From Zizania palustris (taxonomy: Eukaryota; Streptophyta; Magnoliopsida; Poales; Poaceae): a DNA stretch of 64,000 bases. This document shows positions 9,871 to 22,500 of this stretch, piece after piece. Under the pieces are notes generated by a model. It was not told the origin of the DNA, searched no databases, and saw nothing but the letters and a program-made list of their open reading frames with translations. The position numbers and the translations under genes are program-made. The first letter of the stretch is position 1, and every line of letters begins with the position of its first letter. The stretch lies in assembly GCA_019279435.1 (NCBI GenBank), contig JAAALK010000080.1, positions 34,006,778 to 34,070,777 of the forward strand, read 5' to 3'.

Positions 9871-11513
9871 GAGGGGAAGCAGAGGCGGCCGGGCGGCTGG
9901 CGACGCAAGGGGAAGCAGAGCCCGCGGCGCAAGGGAACAGGGTTAACCGAAAGGCCTGTGCCACACCTTAGACACTACCACGGACCCTAGGCGCCCGCCC
10001 AGACACGCCTGATGGCGATCGCGATTCACCATGACATCCGGCGGTGACCGCCTGGACGTCTAGTCGGCGCAGGCGACGCCATGGCAACCATGGTCTATAG
10101 GAAAAGATAGGTCCTAAACCCACCCAAGAGTGACCGACAAAACGTGGTATTTATGACGAGCCATGAGTTCGAACGAAATTTCAGCAGCATAACCCCGCTG
10201 TTCTCCAATTGCACGCCTGATAGTGGTGCAATGGAGAACAACAAGGTTATGTTACTGAAATCCCATTCGGACTCATGACTCATCATAAAACCACGCTCTG
10301 TCGCCCACTCCGAGGCTGTCCAAAAAGGGACAATTCCGGACCTACACATCTCACACGCATGACACGTGTGAGACATGTTGGTCCGAAACGGGTGACGCAT
10401 AGGTTTCGTTACACTATCTACGTTGTTGTCAAATAAAAAATTGCATACGAAAAGAAAAATATATAAGAAAGTATATATAGATATAATACTAATCACCCAA
10501 TGAAATCATAAAAAAACTATAAATTAATAGAATAATATAATTAGAATCATATATACATAATATCACAACATATATTGCATATTAAAACAAAACATCACAT
10601 ATGAAACATATTTAAAAGCGTGAAACATACATAAAATCTCAATATTAATACATGACAAAATTCATATATGTAGCAAAAAATACCAAGAAGCAAGTCATAC
10701 TAAAAAACATCTAAGAAACCTTTATAAAGCAAGATGCATACTACTATCATTCCACATTTCAATATATTGCAATCCAGTACAACGACAAAATTCAGAAATA
10801 AGTTAACTTTCAACTATACTAACAATATCATATCATGCACAAATTAAAAGCGAAAAAAATTAAAGCCGAAAAAAATTACTTAATCGTCGGGCGGCGACGA
10901 GTGGTGGGTGATGGTGTCCGGAGGCCGGCGGTGATCACAGTGGCACCACGCGACGGATGGCGATGGCCGAATTGGGGGCGGCGGTGGATCCTGAAAATTC
11001 ACACATCTGATCATGCAAATTCAGAATTCCTAAAAATTATTCTAAATGACAACACTATTCCTTATCCGACCACATCCAATACAAAAAAGATTTTAACTGC
11101 ATATATACTTTCAGACTTCAAATTTCAGACACACAGATTGAATGGCCAGGCGGGCGCCCAACTCCACCAGGCGAGACTATAAATCTATTATTATGCTTTC
11201 CAACACCAATTTATTCATATGCTAAAGAAAATAGGTGACAACTCACAAAACAAAAGATGAACTAAAGCTTCTATTTACATATCACATTTCATCAATTAGT
11301 TCACATTCTGTCAATTTTGCACAATTAATAAAAAATGACACTTCTATGACCAAAATTAGAAAGGATAGCAATTAATTCAGATCAACACTCCTATAGCATA
11401 TCACACAATTTAAACTCAGCATTTACTGTAGCATGTATCACAAACTAGATTCCTATCCAAGTGTTTAATCATCGAGACAAAATTTAACAAACCACAATAT
11501 AGAACCCTTACTA
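9871..11513. other. Non-coding region upstream of CACTA 1 genes
   Basis: No domain is recognisable in any frame. It holds a GC-rich patch (9871-9945), a long imperfect palindrome (10122-10318), a small hairpin (about 10349-10375, stem TCTCACACG), an AT-rich stretch (10400-10860) and a short GC-rich patch (10880-10990). It may be the 5' leader of the CACTA element after internal deletion; this is inference. Confidence 0.5.
10122..10318. ncRNA. Candidate hairpin RNA precursor (long imperfect palindrome)
   Basis: Left arm 10122-10214 and right arm 10226-10318 are reverse complements at about 80% with only one-base bulges; the loop is 11 nt. The inner stem pairs GTTCTCCAATTGCAC with GTGCAATGGAGAAC, and the outer stem pairs through CATGAG, ATTTCAG and CATAACC blocks. 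A transcript from either strand would fold into a miRNA-precursor-like hairpin. Rice CACTA elements are known to carry the miR820 precursor; this hairpin does not contain the miR820 sequence as I remember it. Expression is unknown. Confidence 0.5.
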
Positions 11514-11764
11514 TTGCGCGGACGGCGCCGGCGGCGGCGGCCGGCCGGGGCGACGGGCGGCCAGGCGCGGCCGGGCGGCCGGGCGGGCGGGCGGCCGAGG
11601 CGGCGGCCGGGCGGACCGTCCGGGCGGGCGGGCGGGCGGGCTGGCGGCCGAGGCGGCGGCCGGCGGGCGAGGGCGGCCGGGCGCGGCCGGGCGCGAAGCG
11701 GCGGCGGCGGGCGGGCGGCGGCCGAGGCGGCGAAAGCGGCGGCGGCGGGGAAACGGGCGGAGGT
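11514..11764. repeat. GC-rich low-complexity tract
   Basis: Nearly pure C/G made of GGGCGGGCGGCC-like and GGCGGCGG units. Frames through it are open only because of composition and encode Arg/Gly/Ala runs. Ends next to the hairpin and N gap. Confidence 0.8.
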
Positions 11765-11806
11765 GCGCGCGTGTACAGGGAGTTAGGGCTCCCTGTACGC
11801 GCGCGC
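11765..11806. other. Strong hairpin beside the assembly gap
   Basis: An 18-bp stem with one G.T wobble: GCGCGCG(T) GTACAGGGAG, loop TTAGGG, then CTCCCTGTAC GCGCGCGC. It sits 18 bp before the N run, so secondary structure plus the GC tract may be why sequencing stopped here. Confidence 0.7.
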
Positions 11807-11824
11807 GGTTGGGTGAAAAGCCCC

Positions 11825-12824
11825 NNNNNNNNNNNNNNNNNNNNNNNNNNNNNNNNNNNNNNNNNNNNNNNNNNNNNNNNNNNNNNNNNNNNNNNNNNNN
11901 NNNNNNNNNNNNNNNNNNNNNNNNNNNNNNNNNNNNNNNNNNNNNNNNNNNNNNNNNNNNNNNNNNNNNNNNNNNNNNNNNNNNNNNNNNNNNNNNNNNN
12001 NNNNNNNNNNNNNNNNNNNNNNNNNNNNNNNNNNNNNNNNNNNNNNNNNNNNNNNNNNNNNNNNNNNNNNNNNNNNNNNNNNNNNNNNNNNNNNNNNNNN
12101 NNNNNNNNNNNNNNNNNNNNNNNNNNNNNNNNNNNNNNNNNNNNNNNNNNNNNNNNNNNNNNNNNNNNNNNNNNNNNNNNNNNNNNNNNNNNNNNNNNNN
12201 NNNNNNNNNNNNNNNNNNNNNNNNNNNNNNNNNNNNNNNNNNNNNNNNNNNNNNNNNNNNNNNNNNNNNNNNNNNNNNNNNNNNNNNNNNNNNNNNNNNN
12301 NNNNNNNNNNNNNNNNNNNNNNNNNNNNNNNNNNNNNNNNNNNNNNNNNNNNNNNNNNNNNNNNNNNNNNNNNNNNNNNNNNNNNNNNNNNNNNNNNNNN
12401 NNNNNNNNNNNNNNNNNNNNNNNNNNNNNNNNNNNNNNNNNNNNNNNNNNNNNNNNNNNNNNNNNNNNNNNNNNNNNNNNNNNNNNNNNNNNNNNNNNNN
12501 NNNNNNNNNNNNNNNNNNNNNNNNNNNNNNNNNNNNNNNNNNNNNNNNNNNNNNNNNNNNNNNNNNNNNNNNNNNNNNNNNNNNNNNNNNNNNNNNNNNN
12601 NNNNNNNNNNNNNNNNNNNNNNNNNNNNNNNNNNNNNNNNNNNNNNNNNNNNNNNNNNNNNNNNNNNNNNNNNNNNNNNNNNNNNNNNNNNNNNNNNNNN
12701 NNNNNNNNNNNNNNNNNNNNNNNNNNNNNNNNNNNNNNNNNNNNNNNNNNNNNNNNNNNNNNNNNNNNNNNNNNNNNNNNNNNNNNNNNNNNNNNNNNNN
12801 NNNNNNNNNNNNNNNNNNNNNNNN
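11825..12824. other. Assembly gap, 1000 N
   Basis: Exactly 1000 N, a conventional placeholder. It separates CACTA 1 from the copia array; the right end of CACTA 1 and the 5' part of the first copia copy should lie here. Open frames drawn across it have no meaning. Confidence 0.98.
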
Positions 12825-13403
12825 TTGCGCGCGTTTTCAGTCTTCACCACGCGCGTCTCACCGGCAGGCTGTCAAGCGCATTTTCAGGTATCTCACGTAT
12901 GCGCCCGATCTCGGTCTTTACTATTCAGCATCATCATCTCTTGATTATTTGGCTTTTCGGATGCCGACTTTGGTGGGTGCCGGTTGGATCGCAAGTCGAC
13001 TTCTGGTACTTGCCAGTTTCTTGGTTCTTCTCTTGTGTCTTGGTCTTCACGAAAGCAATCTGGAGTTGCTCTCTCGACCACAGAGGCTGAGTATGTAGCT
13101 GCTGCTCACAGTTGGTTTGGATGATTTCCACTCTACGAGATTTTGGGTTGTTCTTTCCTACCAGAGTTCCATTGTTTTGTGACAGCACCAGTGCTATTAG
13201 TGTAGGGAAAAACCCATGTCTCCATTCAAAAACCAAACATATTGATGTGCGCTTCACTTCTTGCGGGATCAATATGAGAAAGGTGTCATTGACCTTGTTC
13301 ATGTTGATACCCATCATCAGTTGGCTGATATTTTCACCAAACCCCTAGATCAGTCTTCTTTTGAGCGTTTACGAGGGGATTTGGGTGTTGTATATCCTTT
13401 TTA
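12825..13403 (+). pseudogene. copia pol 3' end (RT/RNase H), first copy
   Basis: Nearly identical to 22116-22707 but broken by small indels: GATTATTTGG for GATTTATTTGG near 12942, a missing CTGCTAGCTG-type stretch near 13100, and a lost T near 13253. It encodes the end of the RNase H region, including the HIDV motif and the DIFTKPL terminus in shifted frames. The 5' side is in the gap. Confidence 0.85.
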
Positions 13404-14698
13404 GGATATTTTGCGTCAGTTTTCTTTCTTCTTTACTCTTTTCTTGAGTCTTTTTGTGTGTGTTCATACCTTGCATATTCACATATCACACTTTAGAGAT
13501 GCTTCTGTTATATGATTGAACTGATTTACTTATTCTAGCTGGTACATGCTTTTGATTACTTGTCGATGATCATGCTTGGTTCAGTTCACTTGATATATCT
13601 GATATCTGTCATATGCATGGCTTTTATACTTTAAACTTGAAAAATGATCACCATTGCTTCCTGTAACTAGCATGTGTAGGCTAAGTGCTTTTCTTATCTG
13701 TTACATGCCTTGTAGCTAGTTCATCACATAGATGCAGATATGCAACTTGGACATCTGTATGCTTTAAACATGGAAATGTGCTATAAAAATGATGAAAATT
13801 CAAGAACAATGAAAATTCCATGCCTTTTTGTGCATAACTTGAAAAGATCCAGGTGGGTTTGCTTTGTCGCATTACATTTGTTCTGGACTGCATACCATAG
13901 CACTTTGGTATGAACTAGGACAGTGTAGTGTATGCCAAGACCAATGTCTTAAGCTTTTGATGGTCCAGATCTGGCCTAGGCTTGACTTGGTCGGTCAGCA
14001 TAAGGTTTGACATGCAAATAACCTCTGGCAAAAATGAAAAAGGAAAAAGAAAAAGCTTGAAAATTGAAATGATAACAAGTTTGCTGAAGCACTCTGTTTT
14101 TGGACCATGCTTATCTTGGTAGATATCAGTTAGCTTTTGCATCTCATGTTTTACCTTGCTTGTTTTACTAGAAAATGTGGTGATGCTTTCTGTTTGCAAA
14201 AACTGAAAAATGCATGCTAATGACTTTCTTTAGATATCATCTGTTGCACTGATCATGCCATGTGTCTTAGACAGTATCTCTTTTGCTATACTTGTTAGAT
14301 GCTGTAATTGCAGTCAATCATATTTGAGAAGCATGCTTTCTACACTCCTTATGCACTCCAGTTGAATTCACTGCATATTTTGAGGGGGAGTTGCATTTCA
14401 GGGGGAGTCTGTGTCTCTATTGAGTGCTTGATGAGTTCACTTGTCAACAAGGGGGAGAAAATTTGGGATCAGAGTTTAAGGGGAGTTCTTACTCTGTTGA
14501 TATCCTTGTTGTTCTGAAATCGCACTCCTTTTGAGCTTTTACGTTTTGGTTAACCATAATGACCGCTTCTTGTTTTTGTTCGGCTTTTGGTCATTAGGGT
14601 TAAATTTTTACCTTATTTTTCTTCTTCTTTGTTTTCTTGTGTTTTGTTTTCGTGTTTCCACATTTGCTCGCAGGTGCTGAAGAGCTGAAGAAGAGGAG
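13404..14698 (+). other. copia 3' non-coding region, first copy
   Basis: About 1.3 kb between the pol stop and the LTR, almost identical to 22708-24002. No env-like protein is visible on the plus strand; the minus-strand ORFs have no recognisable domain. Purine tracts of the GGGGGAG type cluster at about 14382-14490; one has lost a G relative to copy two. Confidence 0.75.
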
Positions 14699-16697
14699 TG
14701 TTGACAATGCACTCATCAAGGAGGAGATTGAGGAGCCATGCTGAATAGCGTGGGCCTCATGGCTCCAGAAGTGATGAGTCATTGTCAATGATAGTCAAAG
14801 AGGACTGAAGAAGAGAAGAGATCTGATGTTTCATGGGCCGCGTGTGACTCAGGTACACGGGCAGCGAGCGACTGTCGGGCAGAGGAGGCTGCGAAGTCGG
14901 GCTGGCCCAATCCGGGTGCATGGGCCAAAAGCAGTAGAAGACCCACTGGGCTGTTGACCAGGATTGACTCAGGTACACGAGCGGTGAGCGATTGCTGGGC
15001 TGAGAGAGCTGCGGAGTCGGGCCGGCCCAATCCGGGTACCTGGTGCAAAGTCGGTGGAGGCTTTGTCAGTTTCGGCGCAAAACTGACAACCGTTGATCTT
15101 GTATCTGCCTGTCCAGAAGAGAAGCCGTAGTCGCTACGAAAACTTAGCTTCCGGATAAGTCATCTGTAACTCTAGGCCCACAGTCAGTCAGTCGTGTCTG
15201 TAAAATTCCTAAGGGCAGTAGAGTCTTTTCCTTTATTCTTGAGTCTGTAAAAACCCTAAGGGGCTGGTAGAATATTCCTAGTGTTGGGCTGCCTATAATA
15301 GGACCCCAATCCCTAGGGTTTGGACTACCCCTTCTAAAATTCACTTCTTAATCCATTGGGTCATTTTGCCTCTCACGTTCTCTCTCCTGTGTGCGCCGCC
15401 AGGCATTGGTTCATCCCTTTTTGCCTTGCATTTACTTTGCTCCTGTGAGATTGAATTCTTTGTTTGTTGTTGAGGCGTGTGCATTGATTCTTCTGATTCA
15501 AGAAGCTTCGGTTTGATGTGCTGGTTGATTTATTCCTGAGGATGTGTCTCTGTTGCGTGTGTTCTTCATGAGAAGTAGTACTAGTTCTTGCTGTTGCAAG
15601 TAGTACTGCTACTGTAGCCACAGTACTCGCTGCCAGCCTTTTTACCTTCTACCGCACAGCTTTTTGATCGAAGCAGACTGGATTGAATGCCTTTTTGACT
15701 GTTTTCTGGCGAAGCCATCATCTCAGTTTCGAAGCCCCTCAGCTCCGTGAGGCAGGCTTCGAACGGTATACCCTCAGAGGCTTCGTTCGAACTTCGGACT
15801 GCATTTTTGTTTTCTATGTGTCTGGCTTCGAAGTATTCTTTAAAACTGTCAGCATCTCTACTTCGAACGTCTGTGCGAAGGTGCTCCGACTTGAGCCCCT
15901 CGAAGTCCACACTTCGACGGGTTTCGAAGTTGTCTTCGGAGCTTGTTCCTCTGATAGACTTCGCTTTATTTTTCTCTGACGCATATCAGCCTTCGCCTCT
16001 CAGTTCGAAGCTCACTCTTTTCGAAGGTAGAGCTTAGGCTTCGAATTTGGTTTTCTGTTGTGTGACAGGCTTCGCTTCTTTGTTCGAAGGTTGTCTGTTT
16101 GTGTGTTGTATTCGAAGTTTTCTATTCAAAGGTTCTTGCTTCGAAGCACTCGGTTCGAAGCTGTGTTCGAAGCCTTGTCTTCGAAGTACATACTTCGAAC
16201 CAGGCTCCGGCATTGTCATACTTCGCTTCGAAGCATACTTCGCTTCTTGCCACTTCGAACTAGGCTAGACCGTGACACCTTCGGCATCTCAGACAGGCTT
16301 CGTCACCAACTTCCGAAGCAGGCTTCGACCAGAGAAGCTGTCTCCGTCAATCATCTCCGAAGCAGACCTCGACGGGTGAAGCAGGCTTCGCCAAGTTCCG
16401 AACAGGAGACAAATTTGGACAGTAACTTCTCATTCCACCTTACATGTACTTAGATCATTTCTTTGGGAAGTTTAGGCCTAACTTACTTTTGTTTATCTAC
16501 CTAGTTGCACTTCTTTGATAGTACTTTGTTTGACATCAGTTGCTTCTAGGTCAGATACCTTTAGACTTAGGCCTTTTGTTTATTTTCTGCTGCTTAGTCT
16601 TTTGAGGTGCGTTGGGTATTGGGAACAGGCCATTGATTCGAAAGAATTTTTAAGGCGCCCATTCACCCCCCCTCTGGTCGCTACTTTCGGTCCTACA
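14699..16697 (+). repeat. copia LTR shared between the two tandem copies
   Basis: It starts TGTTGACAATG and ends GGTCCTACA, 1999 bp, with an A/G-rich tract (GAAGAAGAGGAG) before it and the primer binding site after it. The TATA region reads CTATAATAGG (about 15293-15302), one A short of CTATAAATAGG in the second LTR. The 3' half is packed with TTCGAA palindromes. Compared with the second LTR it has several single-base homopolymer losses. Confidence 0.88.
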
Positions 16698-16699
16698 AG

Positions 16700-16711
16700 T
16701 GGTATCAGAGC
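16700..16711 (+). other. copia primer binding site (initiator tRNA-Met type)
   Basis: TGGTATCAGAGC, two bases after the LTR, is the usual plant copia primer site complementary to the 3' end of initiator methionine tRNA. Confidence 0.9.
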
Positions 16712-16762
16712 GAGGTTAGGGTTTTTCCATACCTTAACCGGTTCTAAACCCCAGTAGTGACC

Positions 16763-19513
16763 ATGACGTCTCCTGGCAAGGTCCCGTCCTTGGAGGCCTA
16801 TGGCTATAATTATTGGAAGACTCGCATGCGAGCCTATCTTATGAGCTAGGGTTCGGACATATGGGACATTTGCGTTCACACCACGTTTTTCATTTTGCCA
16901 GTTACTGAGCAAGGTACTGCTGGTATCATTGCTCAGCATCTGAGCAACAGTAAGGCTGTGAACATTCTGTTTTCTGGTTTAGGTCCCACTGAGTTTGAGC
17001 GCGTGAGTCATCTCTCCACTGCAAGAGAGATCTAGGCTACCCTCAAGGCACACCATGAGGGAACAACACAGGTCAAGGCTCGGCTCTATCAGACCTACCG
17101 GCGTGAATATGAGAATTTCACACAGAAGCCGGGTGAATCTGTTGAGGCTTTGTTTGGTCGTTTTCAGTCGATCATTAACAAGCTTCGGAACAACAAGGCT
17201 GAGGGTGCTCAGTTAGTCTCAGATCACGAGCAGGCGCTCAAGGTTCTCCATACCTTGGACCCAAAGATCTGGGAGATCAAGGTATCCTCTATCGTTGAGA
17301 GCACTTCTTACGATACCTTGACCATTTCTGAGTTGTTTAGCAAGCTGAAGGCCACTGAGGTAGATATCCAGCTGAGATCAAATCTCACTGGTTCTGGATC
17401 AAAATCCCTGGCCCTTGCTACACCTTCTGTTGATCCCTCTTCTGTGAGCTGTGCTGGGTTCTCCTTGATGTCTATCACTGAGGACCAGCTTGAGTTGTTG
17501 GGAGATGATGATTTGTGTCTTTTTAACAACTGGGTGCGTCGTGTCTATGATAAGAGAATGTTCAAAAGACATGGCACAAAATCCGGATGCTTTGAGTGTG
17601 GTGATCCAGGACACTTCATCGCCGACTGCCCCAAGCGCAATGGACACAAGAAGGGCACCGGTGGTGGCTTCCACGACTCCGGCAAGTACGACAGCTCCTC
17701 CTTCAACAAGGGCAAGCCAAAGACTAGATTCTTCAGAAAGGCCCTGAAGGACTACCGGCGAGAGAACAAGAAGCGCGATAAGGCCTTCTTCGCCGAGATG
17801 GAGAAGAGCTACTCCAAGCGGTCCACGTCTTCTTCCTCTTCATCGAGCTCAAGCGATGAGGAGATCGCCATTAGGAAGGGGAAGGACAAGGACGATCCGG
17901 CGGGCCTTTGCTTCATGGCCTTCGGAGACAAGCCGAAGAGCCGCTCACACCAGCGCCGAAGATCCCGCAAGAGCTTCTGCTCAATGGCTCTTGGGGAGAG
18001 GGAAGAAAAGAGCTCCTCCGACGACTCCGACGACGACGACAACAAGGTATCATCTTATGAGCGAGAAATTGTTGATTTACTTGAGAGCAATCGTCAGGAG
18101 TTAAAGTATCGGGAGAAACTGCTTAGGGGGGCTAAGAAAAGGATAGACGAATTAGAGAGTGAGCTTGACGTGGCCAATGGCAGAATTGAGAGTCTATCTT
18201 CTTCCCCTTGCTTGGGTGATAGCAGTGAGTGCCCGAAGTGTGAGGTGCTTCTGTGTGACCTGTCGACTCTGAAGTCCAGGTACACAGAAAGGGTCGATGA
18301 GTGGGACGCTTTGGCCACTGAGCTTGAAAGCGCTCAGCTGGAGCTGAAAGATGCTCTAGCCACTGTCGTCGCATCCTGTGTTGATTGCCCATCTCATCTA
18401 GCTGCCTTAGCTGAGCTGAAATCCAAGGGTAATGAACATTTGGGTGATTTGGAGAGGTTGAGAGCTGAGCTTGCCCAGACTAGGCTAGAGCTTGAGACAC
18501 TGTCAGTTCCACCCACTGTTTGTGAGAACTGCCTGTCCCTTAGAATGGAATTAATTAAGCTGAAAGCCGAGAAGTCTGTTCAAGTAGAGAGTGAGTGTGA
18601 GACCTGCTTGTCTCAGGTGGAGGTTCTAGCTTCCTTGAGAGAGGAACTAGCAGATTCTCAGAATGAGAACTTTTACCTCCGTTCTATCCTGAGTTGGATC
18701 AGTGCCAGAGAGCCACAACTTGGCATGATGATCTAGCAGTTCAAGAGACAGGATGGGTTTGGGGTGGGTTACACCTACACCAAGGCTGACTTCGAGAGTG
18801 CCATTAGCCGGGCAGTGGAGTGGAGTAAAATGACTCCAGAGCAGAGGTATCCCAAGACTCACTCCACTGAGGCTTCCCAGGCTTGTCAGCCCAAGGATGG
18901 AGTGATCCATGAACCACCTAAAGCTCCACCCAAGAAACCTATCTGGGTTCCAAAGCCCAAAAATCTCCACACCTCTCTTGACTCTCTTCCTGGACCCTCT
19001 CAGCCCAAGAAGACAACACCAATCACCACTAAGCCCAAACAACCCAAGCCTCAACCACATCCCAAGAAGCCTACCTATCATTGTGAGTACTGTCAAAAAG
19101 ACGGGCATCTTGCGGAGTTTTGCTTCAGGCGGAAGCGGGTTGAGAGAGCAGAGCGTGCTCGTGGTGGTCAGGATCAGTTCTACCAGGAGGGTGGTAGACT
19201 GAGAGTTCCTCGACGCGGAGAGAGGCTGGAGGCCAGGCCGCGTCGTGTAGGTGGTGGTAGAGGAGACGGCTTTCTTGCCCGTGCTCCAGTTGGTGGTGTC
19301 CGTTCCGCCAGAGCTCCAGACCATGTTGGCTACGGTTCTGGACCTCGTGGCCGTAGGGTTAGGAAGAACCGAGGACCGCGCTTTGAGCCGCGTTTTGGTC
19401 CAAACTCTTTTGATGGTTTTCGCTTTCCATCTTTTGAGCAGATGGCTCAACACTGGTTTAGCTCTTTTGCTAAACCTGGTGCCGGACCATTTGCTCCCAC
19501 TTACAGACACTGA
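16763..19513 (+). pseudogene. copia gag polyprotein with three in-frame TAG codons
   Basis: The frame starts at ATG 16763 (MTSPGKVPSLEAYGYNYWKT). Order: UBN2-type gag core (about 16790-17560), zinc knuckle C-x2-C-x4-H-x4-C (GCFECGDPGHFIADCP, about 17584), Lys/Ser-rich acidic linker, long coiled coil (about 18050-18700), second knuckle (CEYCQKDGHLAEFC, about 19083) and an Arg/Gly-rich tail. TAG codons interrupt it near 16847, at about 17032 (TAREI-stop-ATLK, where tryptophan would be usual) and at 18734-18736. The frame is otherwise open to TGA at 19511-19513. Gag forms the particle and packages RNA. As written it cannot yield full-length Gag without readthrough. Confidence 0.85.
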
Positions 19514-19515
19514 TT

Positions 19516-22500
19516 GTGCGGGACCGGGGATTGGAGGATGTTTGGATCATGGACTCAGGATGCTCTCGCCACATGACGGGACATCGCAGATGGTTCTCCA
19601 GTCTCACTCCCCCGAGCTCCAAAGAATACATCACGTTCGGGAACAACGGTCAAGGGAAAGTAAGTGGCATAGGCTCAATTCGCATTTCAGATCATTTCTC
19701 TTTGAAGAATGTTGCTTTGGTTAAAAATTTGAACTTCAACTTGATTTCTGTTTCGCAACTTCTTGAGGATGGTTTGGAAGTGCGTTTTAAGAAGGGTAAT
19801 TCTTCTGTGGTTGATTCTATAGGGTCTTTGATTTGCCAGATTTTACCATTCGGCAAAGTTTTTCGAATTGACTTCTCTAGTTCTTTTGGCCCTTCTCGCT
19901 GTTTGATTGCTGGATCTTCTTCTGAGCTCTGGAAGTGGCATAGGAGGTTAGGTCACTTGAGTTTTGATCTGCTAGTCAGGTTAAGCTCTATGGACCTCAT
20001 CCGAGGATTGCCCAAGCTTAAGATGGAGAAGGATCTAGTTTGTCATCCCTGTCGTCATGGGAAAATGGTTGCCGCTTCTCACTCACCTGTGACTCAGGTG
20101 ATGACTTCGTATCCGGGCGAGCTTTTACATTTGGACACTGTTGGTCCAGCTCGGGTACGTTCAGTCGGGTGGAAGTGGTATGCACTTGTAATTGTTGACG
20201 ATTTTTCTCGATTCTCGTGGGTTTTCTTTTTGGAGTCTAAGGATGAAACTTTTCATTTTGTCCACGACCTGATTTTGAAGCTGAAGAATGAGAACAATGG
20301 TCGGATGCGAGCAATTCGCTCCGACAATGGCTCTGAGTTCAAGAACTCTCAGTTCGTCAGCTTCTATAGTGATCAGGGTCTGGACCATCAGTTTTCTTCT
20401 CCTTACACTCCCCCACAGAACGACGTTGTGGAACGAAAGAACCGCACGCTAGTTGAGATGGCCAGGACGATGCTCGATGAGCACAGGACTCCTAGGTGTT
20501 TTTGGGCTGAAGCCATGAACACGGCTTGCTATCTGGCCAACCGCATTTTTCTTAGAGCTTACCTTGGTAAGACATCATATGAATTGCGGTTTGGCAGACA
20601 GCCCAAGGTGAGCCACTTGCGAGCGTTTGGCTGCAAGTGCTTTGTGCTCAAGAAGGGAGGGCATTTGGACAAGTTTGAGTCTCGTTGCTGGGATGGTGTT
20701 TTTCTTGGTTATGCATTGCATTCGCGAGGCTTCCGTGTTTGGAACCTCGAATCCCAGCTGCTTGTCGAGACTTGTGAGGTTTCATTTGATGAGTCCTTGC
20801 CTTCTTCGTCTCCTTCTTTTGAACTTTCTGGTGAAGATGAGCTCGGAGAGTCCATCTTCGAGGAAGATGAGGATACTCTAGCTGCTGATGAGGGTGGGCC
20901 TTCTACATCCCCCGCAGAGCCCACACCTTCTGAGACTTCGACTAATGATGAGGGCGGACCTCTGATCACTTCTTCCACTTCGATCGAGCCCCCTCAGTCG
21001 AGTCCAGAGGTGCCAGCTGCTGACTCTGGTGAGGTGACTTCGGATCACCAGGGAACCCGAGCAGTACAGCATGATCACCCCTCAGAGCTCATCATAGGTG
21101 ATTTGACTGAGAGAACTTTGCGTTCTTCTGCCTCTCTTGCTGTGTTTGCTGAATCTGCGTTTGTTGCATCTTTTGAGCCCAGAGACATTTCTCATGCTCT
21201 TTCTGATTCTAATTGGATTAATGCTATGCAAGAAGAGCTTGAAAATTTTGTCCGCAATCGGGATTGGACACTAGTTGAGCCACCACCAGGATGCAACCCC
21301 ATAGGCACCAAGTGGGTGTTTAAGAACAAACAAGGTGAAGATGGGGTTGTGGTGCGCAACAAGGCTCGACTAGTTGCCCAGGGTTATTGCCAGAAGGAAG
21401 GTATTGACTTTGAAGAAACCTTCGCTCATGTTGCCCGTCTTGAGTCCATTCGTATACTTCTAGCTTTTGCCGTTTCGAAGGGTTTTAAGCTTTTTCAAAT
21501 GGATGTTAAGAGTGCTTTTCTGAACGGGTACATAGAAGAGGAGGTTTATGTCAGGCAACCCCCCGGTTTTGAGAACCCTAAGTTTCCTCGACATGTTTTT
21601 AAGTTGCACAAAGCTTTATACGGGTTGAAGCAAGCCCCCAGGGCTTGGTATGACCGGTTAAAGCAATTTTTGTTGGGGAAGGGCTTTGTGATGGGTTCTG
21701 TGGACAAAACTCAGTTTCTGCTCAGAGTTGCTTCAGACTTCTTAGTTGCTCAGATTTACGTGGACGATATTATTTTTGGCGGTACTACTAATGATTTTGT
21801 GTCCAAGTTTTCTGAGCAGATGCACAGTGAGTTTGAGATGAGCCTCATGGGTGAGCTCAAGTACTTCTTAGGGCTCCAGATCAAGCAGACCAAGGACGGC
21901 ACCTTCATCCACCAAGGTAAGTACACTCGTGATATGTTAAAGAAATTTGACTTTGGTGGTGAATTGAAGCCGCAGATGACCCCGATGGGCACTTCTGGAG
22001 GTCTGGACAAGGATGAGAGCGGCGTCAAGGTCAATGAGAGAGAGTTTCGAGGGATGATCGGTTCGCTGTTGTACTTAACGACAACAAGACCGGATATACA
22101 GTTCGCCGTGGGACTTTGCGCGCGTTTTCAGTCTTCACCACGCGCGTCTCACCGGCAGGCTGTCAAGCGCATTTTCAGGTATCTCACGTATGCGCCCGAT
22201 CTCGGTCTTTACTATTCAGCATCATCATCTCTTGATTTATTTGGCTTTTCGGATGCCGACTTTGGTGGGTGCCGGTTGGATCGCAAGTCGACTTCCGGTA
22301 CTTGCCAGTTTCTTGGTTCTTCTCTTGTGTCTTGGTCTTCACGAAAGCAATCTGGAGTTGCTCTCTCGACCACAGAGGCTGAGTACGTAGCTGCTGCTAG
22401 CTGCTGCTCACAGTTGGTTTGGATGATTTCCACTCTACGAGATTTTGGGTTGTTCTTTCCTACCAGAGTTCCATTGTTTTGTGACAGCACCAGTGCTATT

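Larger units (their letters stand above)
6105..11824 (-). mobile_element. CACTA (En/Spm) element 1
   Basis: The terminus CACTACAACAAAACAGG begins directly after AAA (6102-6104), the expected 3-bp target site; in arm B the empty site continues AAA then GGACACCC on the same strand. Subterminal repeats follow, then a minus-strand transposase_24-type gene, then a fragment of the tnp2 C-terminus. Sequence beyond 9870 is less certainly part of the element. The opposite terminus was not found before the N gap at 11825, so the right boundary is a minimum. The large transposase catalytic region is absent from the visible part. Confidence 0.8.

Noticed and set aside
10122..10318. Hairpin as the known miR820 precursor
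   Set aside because: The miR820 sequence as I remember it is not in either arm; kept only as an uncharacterised hairpin.
11514..11786. 90-residue Arg/Gly-rich ORF
   Set aside because: Open only because the DNA is almost pure G and C; no domain, no plausible start context.
11771..13098. Long ORFs on both strands across the first N run
   Set aside because: They are translations of N with short real ends; no coding evidence.
13681..14199. Minus-strand ORFs in the copia 3' region as an env-like or antisense gene
   Set aside because: Repeated in both copies because the DNA is repeated; no signal peptide, membrane segment or family resemblance.
18647..19510. 287-residue minus-strand ORF opposite gag
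   Set aside because: Shadow of the gag frame; the protein lacks any domain and the plus strand explains the sequence.
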